Shown piece by piece: positions 8,744-16,057 of a DNA stretch of 53,561 nucleotides. A program made the position numbers and the translations under genes. Within the stretch, counting starts at the first letter, position 1. Every line of letters starts with the position of its first letter. The DNA is from Methyloversatilis discipulorum. Lineage in GTDB: Bacteria; Pseudomonadota; Gammaproteobacteria; Burkholderiales; Rhodocyclaceae. The stretch is taken from contig NZ_JADMJL010000007.1 of NCBI RefSeq assembly GCF_018780585.1, forward strand, positions 1 to 53,561, written 5' to 3'. The notes under the pieces were generated by a model, which saw only the letters and a program-made list of their open reading frames with translations, was not told where the DNA came from and made no database searches.

Positions 8744-10330
8744 TCAGGCGTACTCGACTGAACCATCCGATCGCGGGTCGGATGCGCCTTCCACGCGACC
8801 ATCCGGGTGTCGCACGATCAGCCCGGCGTGTCCGGCGCTGTCGTCGAAATCGCTGAGCGATTCGATCGCGTGGCCGCGCGCGGCCAACTGCTCGAACACC
8901 TCGGGGGCGAAGCGCGACTCGAGCTTCAGCGTTTCGCTGGCCGAACCCCAGGTGCGGCCGAGCAGCCAGCGCGGAGCCGACACAGCGTCCTGCACGCTGT
9001 CGCCGAACACGAGATGGCGGGTGAACACGGTGGCCTGGAACTGCGGCTGACCGTCGCCACCCATGCTGCCGTACACCACGGTGCGTCCGTCCTTCAGTTG
9101 CGCCATCGGTGGGTTCAGCGTGTGGAAGGGCTTGCGGCAGGGGTCGAGCGCATTCAGCGCGCCCGCCTGCAGCGAAAAGCTGACGCCGCGGTTCTGCCAC
9201 AACACGCCGGTGTCACCGGCCACCAGGCCGCTGCCGAACTCGTGATAGATGCTCTGGATGAAGCTCACCGCGCGGCCTTCGCCATCGACCACGCCGAGCC
9301 AGACGGTGTCGCCGGGCGCCGTGTTGACGCGGCCGCCGGCGCGTTCGGGGTCGATGCCGTCGGCCAGGGTGTCGAGGCATTCCGGCGACAGCAGCGATTG
9401 CGCGTCGACGCGCATGCGCGCCGGATCGGTCAGATAGCGGTCGCGGATGCGGAAGGCCTGCCGGGTCGCTTCGACCACGCGGTGGATGTAGTCCACCGAC
9501 TGCCCGTGCAGCCCCTTCAGGCCGAGTCGGTCGAGTTGCCCCAGTATCAGCAGCGACAGCAGGCCCTGGGTCGGCGGCGGCATGTTGTAGATGCGGCCCA
9601 GGCTGTGCTCGAGCTCCAGCGGTGTGCGCCATTGCGCGCGGTGGGCGGCGAAGTCGGACAGGCGCAGCGGGCTGCCGGCACGCTCCAGCGCCGACGCCAT
9701 GCGCCGGGCCAGTTCGCCGGTATAGAAATCGGACAGACCTTCGCGCGCGAGCTGCGACAGCGTGTCGGCCAGCCGCAGCTGGTAGAGCGTGCTGCCGGCC
9801 GCAGGCAACTCGCCGTCCGGCATGAAGTTCAGCGCGAAACCGGGCTGCTGGCCGACCTCGGGTTCTTTCACGCGCAGACTGCGTGCCAGGTTCTCGGTCA
9901 CCGTGACGCCGTTGCGCGCGTGATGTTCGGCGTCGCGCAACAGGCGCGACAGCGGCAGTCGACCACCGGCTTCGGCCGCTGCCTGCAGCGCAAGCTGCCA
10001 GCCGGACACGGTGCCGGCCACGGTCAGCGCGGCCAGCGGACCGCGGTTCGGGATGCGATCGCGCACGTCCTGGTCGGCGTACCACGCACGGCTCGCCAGT
10101 GCGGCAGAGGCGCCGCAGGCGTCGATCGCGCGCGGTGCCTCGCCCGGTTCGGCGATCAGCCAGAAGCCGTCGCCGCCGAGCGCGTTCATATGCGGGTAGA
10201 CGACGGCGATGGTGGCAGCAGCGGCGATCATTGCCTCGATCGCGTTGCCACCTTCGCGCATGATGTCGCGCGCAGATTCTGCGGCGAGGTGGTGGGGGGC
10301 GACGGCGATGCCGCCCGTGCTTGAAGTCAT
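8744..10330 (-). CDS. Gamma-glutamyltransferase-family protein
   Basis: This 528-residue Ntn-hydrolase precursor belongs to a family that cleaves or transfers gamma-glutamyl groups (glutathione and relatives) after autocatalytic splitting. The N-terminal motif (EGGNAIEAMIAAAAT, then HMNALGGDGFWLI) and the candidate nucleophile T342 in GDTVWLGVVD, at the large/small subunit border, are visible. Late SMGGDGQPQ matches the glycine-rich small-subunit motif. There is no signal peptide: the first residues (MTSSTGGIAVAPHHLA) enter the fold directly, unlike periplasmic E. coli Ggt, so it is probably cytoplasmic. Some family members act on other acyl-amides, so the substrate is open. Confidence 0.87.
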   Translation of the reverse strand: MTSSTGGIAVAPHHLAAESARDIMREGGNAIEAMIAAAATIAVVYPHMNALGGDGFWLIAEPGEAPRAIDACGASAALASRAWYADQDVRDRIPNRGPLAALTVAGTVSGWQLALQAAAEAGGRLPLSRLLRDAEHHARNGVTVTENLARSLRVKEPEVGQQPGFALNFMPDGELPAAGSTLYQLRLADTLSQLAREGLSDFYTGELARRMASALERAGSPLRLSDFAAHRAQWRTPLELEHSLGRIYNMPPPTQGLLSLLILGQLDRLGLKGLHGQSVDYIHRVVEATRQAFRIRDRYLTDPARMRVDAQSLLSPECLDTLADGIDPERAGGRVNTAPGDTVWLGVVDGEGRAVSFIQSIYHEFGSGLVAGDTGVLWQNRGVSFSLQAGALNALDPCRKPFHTLNPPMAQLKDGRTVVYGSMGGDGQPQFQATVFTRHLVFGDSVQDAVSAPRWLLGRTWGSASETLKLESRFAPEVFEQLAARGHAIESLSDFDDSAGHAGLIVRHPDGRVEGASDPRSDGSVEYA

Positions 10331-10517
10331 GTGTGGCTCCTGATTCGGGTGGGCGCCGGTTAACGCCGTGCGCCGCTATGGTGCATCAGTCGCGTCCGCC
10401 GTGCATCTGCCGCGCGGCAAAAGGGCATAACACCCGGAACCGAGCGCAAAATGTCGCGGCACGCATCTTGCAACGATTGGCCAAACTTGCTGCCCACCTC
10501 CGACAACGACGTCCGAC

Positions 10518-11876
10518 ATGGCCGACCAGAAATCCTTGCGCGCCCGGCTCATCGCCGCTTGGCTGCGCCTGAAGAATCCCATCCTGCGCCGGCGTCATTA
10601 CGCCTATCTGAAGGTTTGGCTCGGGCGTCTCGTGCTGTGGGGCGGCGCGGTTGGCGTCGGACTGCTGGCGGTCGGCTTTGCGCAGCTTTCGGACCACGCG
10701 GTGCATCTTTTCCGTGACACCGCGGCGAGCCACCCGTGGTGGCCCTTTCTGCTGACGCCGCTGGGCGGCGCGCTGTGCGTATGGATCACGCGCCGCTGGT
10801 TCGCCGGTGCAGAAGGCAGCGGCATTCCGCAGACCATCGCGGAAATGTCGCGACCCGAAACGGCTGGCTGGCGCCCGCTGCTGACACTGCGCATCATCGT
10901 CGGCAAGGTGTTTATCGGCGTTGCCGCCGTCGGCAGCGGCTTCTCGCTCGGCCGCGAAGGCCCGACGGTGCAGGTCGGTGCCTCGCTGATGAATGTGCTG
11001 CATCGCTGGCTGCCCGGCGCGCTGCATATTCCGCGCACCCACATGCTGGTGGCCGGCGGCGCGGCCGGCATTGCCGCCGCCTTCAACACGCCGCTGGCCG
11101 GCATCGCTTTCGCCATCGAGGAACTGACGCGCAGCGTCGAAGCACGCATGAGCGGTCTCATCATCACCGCCATCGTGCTCGCCGGTATCGTGTCGCAGAC
11201 CTTCCTCGGCAAGTCCAGCTATTTCGGGCAGATCGTCATCGCCGGCAGTGACCGCGACATGGCGCTGGCCGTTGCGGTGACCGCGCTGGTGTGTGGCGTG
11301 GCTGGCGGACTGTTCTCGCGCATGCTCATCATCGGTTCGACCTCGTGGTGCGGGCCGCTGGCCGACCTGCGCGCCCGCCGCCCGGTGCTGTTCGCAGCGG
11401 GGTGCGGCCTGCTGGTGGCGGCACTCGGTTTCGTCAGTGGCGGCCTCAGCTTCGGCAGTGGCTACGCCGAAACGCGCGCACTGCTCGAAGGCAATACCGA
11501 GCTTGCCTGGTACTACGGGCCGGTCAAGTTCATCGCCACGCTGATCGCCTATCTGAGCGGCCTGCCGGGCGGCATCTTCGCGCCCAGTCTGGCCATAGGC
11601 GCCGGCATCGGCCACGACCTGGCACCGCTGCTCGGCCAGCAGGACGCGCAGGGCCTGCTGCTGGTGCTGTGCATGGCCGGCTTTCTCGCCGCGGTGACGC
11701 AGGCGCCGATCACCTCCTTCATCATCGTGATGGAAATGGTCGACGGCTATTCGGTCATCATCGGCCTGATGGCGGTGTCGCTGCTGTCCGCCGGTGTGTC
11801 GCGCTTCTTCAGCCAGCCGCTCTATCACACGGTGGCGCGGCACATGATTGCCCGCAATGCCGCGCCGCCCGGGTGA
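10518..11876 (+). CDS. ClC-family chloride channel or H+/Cl- antiporter
   Basis: A 452-residue polytopic membrane protein. The ClC selectivity-filter motifs are present in order: GSGIP (residues 100-104), GREGP (145-149, with gating glutamate E147) and GGIFAP near residue 353. These place it with bacterial ClcA-like transporters that move Cl- in exchange for protons and help with acid stress or anion balance. There are no C-terminal CBS domains. The gene ends exactly where the convergent desaturase gene ends; the junction TGATCA supplies a stop codon to each strand. Confidence 0.92.
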   Translation: MADQKSLRARLIAAWLRLKNPILRRRHYAYLKVWLGRLVLWGGAVGVGLLAVGFAQLSDHAVHLFRDTAASHPWWPFLLTPLGGALCVWITRRWFAGAEGSGIPQTIAEMSRPETAGWRPLLTLRIIVGKVFIGVAAVGSGFSLGREGPTVQVGASLMNVLHRWLPGALHIPRTHMLVAGGAAGIAAAFNTPLAGIAFAIEELTRSVEARMSGLIITAIVLAGIVSQTFLGKSSYFGQIVIAGSDRDMALAVAVTALVCGVAGGLFSRMLIIGSTSWCGPLADLRARRPVLFAAGCGLLVAALGFVSGGLSFGSGYAETRALLEGNTELAWYYGPVKFIATLIAYLSGLPGGIFAPSLAIGAGIGHDLAPLLGQQDAQGLLLVLCMAGFLAAVTQAPITSFIIVMEMVDGYSVIIGLMAVSLLSAGVSRFFSQPLYHTVARHMIARNAAPPG

Positions 11877-12908
11877 TCAGCCGCGCGGGAAGGACATCCA
11901 GACGTGGCGGCGGTAGTCGTACATCTGGCAGTCATTCAGCACGGTCAGGAATTCCTTCAGCGTCAGCTTCACCTTCTTCACATTGCCGCTGAAGGTCTGT
12001 TCCAGTGAAGCCTGGGTCTTGACCAGCCGGTAGAGCGGAATTTTCTTGTCGACGTGGTGGGCGGTGTGCTGGAACACGCGGGCGAAGGAGAAATCCAGCC
12101 AGGCTGGCACTTCGGTGTGGATGGAGCCTTCGACCTGGGCGCGGAAGTAGTTCCACTCGTCGCGGTTGTCGTACCAGCGGATGGTCGGGTAGGTGTGGTT
12201 CTGGATGGTCACGAAGGTCATCACGTAGTTCCACACCAGGAAGGGCAGCCCGACGCACAGCACGAGGTTCCACGCGAACCCGGCCGCATCGGCGGCGAAG
12301 AGGTAGGCCATGAACACCTCGAAGGCGAGGAATCCGAACACCGCGACGAAGTCGGCCAGCGCGACGGCCGGCGGAATCTCCTTGCCGTTCTCCGAGCGGC
12401 GCAGGATGAGCACCTTCCACCAGATGTCGAACAGGTAGTAGCAGCCGAAGCCCCAGATGCTGCGGTAGAAGCGATGCACGCGCTTCTGCCACGGCGACAG
12501 CGCGGCGAACTCGTCCGGCGACATCGGCGGATACACCGGATCCATGCCCTTCAGATTGGTCCAGCCGTGGTGCATCTTGTTGTGCTCGATCTTCCAGGTG
12601 CACACCGGATGCAGAGAAGGCATGAAAGCCAGCGTGGCGAACAGACGGTCGAAGAAGGGGCGGTTGGTCAGCGAGCCGTGCGCGGCGTCGTGGCCGATCA
12701 CGAACATGATGCCGATGGCCTGGCCGCTCATGACGCCGAACAGCGCCTTGAGCAGCAGGTTGTCCATCGACAGCGACAGCGTCCACAGACCGGCGAACAG
12801 GCTCGCCACTGTCAGGAAGAGCAGGCTGCCGAGCGGCAGGCTGTAGGCGTAGGCGATGTCGGGCAGCGTGGAACGGACATCGAGCGGGGTCGGATAACGT
12901 TCGGTCAC
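11877..12908 (-). CDS. Membrane fatty-acid desaturase
   Basis: 343 residues from a GTG at 12908 preceded by CAGGAG at good spacing. An in-frame ATG at 12938, overlapping the P450 stop, would add ten residues but has no ribosome-binding site. The three histidine boxes of the di-iron membrane desaturases are H73-H77 (HDAAH), H109-H114 (HNKMHH) and a late HTAHH near residue 283, between membrane segments at about 25-45, 55-72 and two in 190-240. By family it inserts a double bond into, or hydroxylates, a lipid or acyl chain. It directly follows the P450 gene and is likely cotranscribed with it. Substrate unknown. Confidence 0.88.
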   Translation of the reverse strand: MTERYPTPLDVRSTLPDIAYAYSLPLGSLLFLTVASLFAGLWTLSLSMDNLLLKALFGVMSGQAIGIMFVIGHDAAHGSLTNRPFFDRLFATLAFMPSLHPVCTWKIEHNKMHHGWTNLKGMDPVYPPMSPDEFAALSPWQKRVHRFYRSIWGFGCYYLFDIWWKVLILRRSENGKEIPPAVALADFVAVFGFLAFEVFMAYLFAADAAGFAWNLVLCVGLPFLVWNYVMTFVTIQNHTYPTIRWYDNRDEWNYFRAQVEGSIHTEVPAWLDFSFARVFQHTAHHVDKKIPLYRLVKTQASLEQTFSGNVKKVKLTLKEFLTVLNDCQMYDYRRHVWMSFPRG

Positions 12909-12937
12909 GGGAGTGCTCCTGCAATGAGTGGAAGGCA

Positions 12938-14167
12938 TCAGACGGCGACCGCGCGGGCGTCGGCCGGTTGGGTCTGCATGTCGAGGCGCAGTGTGCTCAG
13001 GCCGCGGAAGCCGAAGTTCGCCAGCCACTCGGGCTGCGCGTCGACGGCGGCGATGTGCGGACAGCGCGCCAGCAGCGCGTCGAAGGCGATCTCCGCTTCC
13101 AGCAGCGCGAGGCGCGTGCCGATGCACACGTGCGGGCCGTGGCCGAAAGCGAAGTGCGCGGTGTCGGCGCGGCCGATGTCGAAGCGGTCGGCGTCGGCGT
13201 GGCGTGTGTCGTCGCGGTTGCCCGACGCGATCAGCGGCACCACCATCTGCCCGCGCCGGATCTGCGCACCGGCGTACTCGAAATCCTCGGCGGCAATCCG
13301 GGTGAGGTACTGCACCGGGCTGTCGTAGCGCAGCATTTCGCGCACCGCGTTCGGAATGCGCGAGCGGTCCTCGCGCAGCGCCTGCATCTGGTCGGGGTGG
13401 CGCAGCAGCGCGAGCATGCCGTTGCCGAGCAGGTTGCGCGTAGTTTCGTGGCCGCCGAACATGAGCATCGAGCACTGCGAAGCCACCTGTTCGCCGTTCA
13501 GCGCCTCCTCGTCCTCCTCGATGCGGATGAGCAGGCTGATCAGGTCCTCGCCCGGCGCGTGCCGCCGCTGCTCGACCACCGCCTCGAAATAGCGCGTCAT
13601 CGCCAGGAGGCTGTCACGCCCGCGGTAAGCCACCTCCAGCGAACTGGCGGGGTTGCCGAAGAAGCGGGCGATGTCGTCCGACCACTCGATGAACTCCGCC
13701 TGATCGCGCGCATCGACGCCCATCAGTTCGCAGATGACCAGCGCCGGGAAGGGGTGGGCGAAGCTGCCCATGTAGTCGACGGTGCCGCCAGTGGGCAGGC
13801 GGTCTATCAGTGCGTGGGCAGTGCGGGTGATCGCATCGCGCCACAGGTCCATCACCTGCGGTGCGAAGCCCTTGTTCATCAGCTTGCGCAGCAGCGTGTG
13901 TTCCGGTGCGTCCTGGAACAGCAGCCACATGCCGAAGACGCGATTGAATTCGGCGAAGGCCGGCCGGACCGGCTCCGGCAGCAGCAGACTGTAGCAATGG
14001 CTGCGCTGCGCGCTCAGGCGGCTGTCGCGCAGTGCGGGCGCGATGTCGGCGTGCCGCGGCAGCAGCCACGCACCGCCGAGGAAGTCGCCATTCCAGTGCG
14101 CGGAGCCGGCTTCGCGCAACGCACGGTAGGTCGGGTAAGGGTTCTCGATGAAGTTCTGGTCGAACAT
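12938..14167 (-). CDS. Cytochrome P450 monooxygenase
   Basis: A 409-residue soluble bacterial P450. It has the I-helix oxygen-binding motif GGHETT (238-243), the K-helix ExxR (EMLR, 277-280) and the heme loop FGHGPHVCIG with ligand C348. The fold resembles CYP107-like hydroxylases of secondary metabolism. No ferredoxin or reductase partner lies nearby, so electrons must come from elsewhere. The gene sits between a PEP-CTERM esterase and a desaturase on the strand divergent from the polyketide operon. A tailoring role for the polyketide or for a lipid is possible but unproven. Confidence 0.93.
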   Translation of the reverse strand: MFDQNFIENPYPTYRALREAGSAHWNGDFLGGAWLLPRHADIAPALRDSRLSAQRSHCYSLLLPEPVRPAFAEFNRVFGMWLLFQDAPEHTLLRKLMNKGFAPQVMDLWRDAITRTAHALIDRLPTGGTVDYMGSFAHPFPALVICELMGVDARDQAEFIEWSDDIARFFGNPASSLEVAYRGRDSLLAMTRYFEAVVEQRRHAPGEDLISLLIRIEEDEEALNGEQVASQCSMLMFGGHETTRNLLGNGMLALLRHPDQMQALREDRSRIPNAVREMLRYDSPVQYLTRIAAEDFEYAGAQIRRGQMVVPLIASGNRDDTRHADADRFDIGRADTAHFAFGHGPHVCIGTRLALLEAEIAFDALLARCPHIAAVDAQPEWLANFGFRGLSTLRLDMQTQPADARAVAV

Positions 14168-14299
14168 GGTCGGCGTCTCCGGCTGGACGATCGCGTTCCG
14201 CGGATGCGGAGCCGTATCGGATGTGAGAGGGCGGCAAAGTGAGGGGGCGCATCGCCGGCAGCGAGGCCGGGATGCGGGTGATTGCGCGGTACTGCGGCG

Positions 14300-15373
14300 T
14301 CAGGCCGCCTTTGCTGTCGCGACGCGTCGGCGGCGAAGCAGGAGCAGCAGGCCGCCCGCGGCCATCATTGCGGCGGCCGAGGGCTCCGGCACCGGCGCGG
14401 CAGCGACGCCGGCGAGTTCGCCCGCGAGCATCGAGTAGGCGGCGGTGGTGAGGTGGATCGAGTCCCAGAAGAAGTACTCGTCCGGCGCACCGCAGGCGGC
14501 GAAGGCGCTGCCGTTGAAGTCGAAACAGGCGGACGCGGCGTTGGTCAGCCCGCCCGGTGCATTGCCGGCAAGCACGGCGGCGATCGTGTCCTCGTACCAG
14601 TCCTGCGCGTCGAAGCGCATCAGGTTTACGGCCGGCTGCGTGCCCTCCAGCGTGTCGAGCAGTGCGTCGAGCCGGGTGTTCATCGTGTCGACGCCTTCGT
14701 GCAGCAGCGCGCGCAACTGCGGATCGCCGGCGAAGGTCGCTGCCCAGAACGGCTCGTACTCGAGCGCGATGCTATTGAGCACCAGGATGTTGCGGGCGCC
14801 TGCATCGATCAGCGCGTCCACGTTGCCGGCGATGTCCTGGGCGGCCAGCGTGCCTGCCTGCTGCAGCGCCGCGCGACGGGCGTCGTCACCGAGCGAGGCG
14901 GGCAGCGCCTGACCCAGGCCCCAGAAGTCGTTGTGGCCGCCCCATACGAAGTACAGCGCGTCCGGATCGGCGCTGCCGGTGGCCGACAGATGGGCGTCGA
15001 CCTGATCGCGCAGACCGGTCGCGCCGAAGGCGGTGTTCACGAAGGGGAGCACGTTGCCATGGCCGCTCAGTGCGCCTGTCCAGGCGTAGTTGGTCAGACC
15101 GATGCCGAGCGTGCCGGCGAGGTGTTCCACAGCCGACGGTCCGTTGGTGGGGCGTCCCTGGAAGAAGCCATCCGCGTAGCCGTGGATCGCGAACGGCGGC
15201 CACCAGGCGAGCACGTCCTCGATCGGCCGTGTGGCCAGCGCGCCGACCAGGTTGCCGGTGTCAGAGAAGCTGTCGCCGAACGAGTACATCGTCGAATAGG
15301 GGGCCGCCCAGGCGGATGCCGCGCCGCCAGCGATGGCCGCGACCGCGGCCAGTCTGCACATGAACCTTCTCAT
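14300..15373 (-). CDS. PEP-CTERM GDSL-family esterase/lipase, exported
   Basis: 357 residues. The ATG at 15373 follows a GGAAGG ribosome-binding site and begins a signal peptide (cleavage near AWA-AP, residue 24). The SGNH/GDSL hydrolase blocks are present: GDSFSDTGN (nucleophile S35), GGHNDF and a late DSIHLT (Asp-His pair). The tail has VPEPSA, a Leu-rich helix and RRRR, the PEP-CTERM sorting signal. The protein should be a surface or extracellular esterase. It lies 132 bases upstream of the P450 gene on the same strand. Confidence 0.9.
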   Translation of the reverse strand: MRRFMCRLAAVAAIAGGAASAWAAPYSTMYSFGDSFSDTGNLVGALATRPIEDVLAWWPPFAIHGYADGFFQGRPTNGPSAVEHLAGTLGIGLTNYAWTGALSGHGNVLPFVNTAFGATGLRDQVDAHLSATGSADPDALYFVWGGHNDFWGLGQALPASLGDDARRAALQQAGTLAAQDIAGNVDALIDAGARNILVLNSIALEYEPFWAATFAGDPQLRALLHEGVDTMNTRLDALLDTLEGTQPAVNLMRFDAQDWYEDTIAAVLAGNAPGGLTNAASACFDFNGSAFAACGAPDEYFFWDSIHLTTAAYSMLAGELAGVAAAPVPEPSAAAMMAAGGLLLLLRRRRVATAKAA

Positions 15374-15686
15374 CAGTGTTTCCTTCCAGAGCCAGGGATC
15401 GATCGTCCGCCGACAGCGCGCACGGCTGAATTTCTGTGTGCGCCGCACAAAAAAGATGTCTGTCCGGTCGCGGCTGCAGCGTCAGCAATAGACATGCCAG
15501 GGACATTGGATGCGGTGCGGGGGATCGGCTCCGGCCAGGGCGCGGGTACCCATGCCTGCCGGGTCCGGACCGCGTCGTTCAGCGCCTCGTCATGGCAGAT
15601 CGGAGCTGGATGGGGCTGTCCGTGGGGATCGAACGGGTGTCTTCATGCCCGATGATTCGTGACCGCGCTCGCGTGAATCATTGGTG

Positions 15687-15715
15687 GTCGAATGTCAATA
15701 CGATATTAATTCGAC
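15687..15715. promoter_or_regulatory. Inverted repeat, candidate operator or promoter element
   Basis: GTCGAAT at 15687-15693 and ATTCGAC at 15709-15715 form a perfect seven-base inverted repeat around an AT-rich 15-base centre that includes CGATATTA. It is the most AT-rich spot in the control region, about 345 bp before the first polyketide gene. Dimeric regulator binding is an inference. Confidence 0.35.
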
Positions 15716-15765
15716 ATCTAAGAAACGATGGTCATAGGCTAGAAGTAGTACAGGTGTCGCAATGC

Positions 15766-15782
15766 TGGACAGATTGTGTCCA
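15766..15782. promoter_or_regulatory. 17-bp palindromic operator-like site
   Basis: TGGACA-GATTG-TGTCCA is a perfect six-base inverted repeat with a five-base centre, the size and symmetry usual for a dimeric repressor or activator site. It lies downstream of the AT-rich repeat and about 275 bp before the polyketide start codon. No regulator family can be assigned from the motif alone. Confidence 0.35.
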
Positions 15783-16057
15783 ACTGCAAACTTTGATGCG
15801 GAGGTCATTCTTGACCGCATCCCGATCGAACCCAATGGCATGGAGGGTCGCGTCGGTCCGGTCATGCCCAGGGTCTTATCGTTGCTGCATCGACGTTTGA
15901 TGCCGGTGCACAGGGAGGCTGGGGGCGCTGCCCACGCGGCACTTTCGTGCGTCATTTCACATGTTGCAGTGAAGCAGAAATGCCCCTGGCACGGTAATGG
16001 CTATTGAGCGCTCCGGCGCCGTGCGTTCTGCACGGATGGATGTCATGAACCGGGGCG

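Larger units (their letters stand above)
15374..16057. promoter_or_regulatory. 684-bp divergent control region before the polyketide operon
   Basis: No reading frame here has convincing coding character, and base composition falls clearly around 15690-15800 compared with the flanks. The region must hold the minus-strand promoter of the GDSL esterase and the plus-strand promoter of the polyketide operon. Two inverted repeats occur (listed separately). A possible but weak sigma-70 pair is TCGACA at 15711-15716 with TAGGCT at 15735-15740; I rate it low. No regulator gene lies beside it. Confidence 0.5.

Noticed and set aside
15436-16007. Small plus-strand frames (154 and 81 codons) in the control region
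   Set aside because: No ribosome-binding site, no recognisable fold, atypical composition for this genome; better explained as regulatory DNA.
11877-16057. Reading the P450/desaturase block as part of a carotenoid or aryl-polyene cluster
   Set aside because: No phytoene synthase, ketosynthase pair or adhesin-type genes typical of those pathways accompany it.
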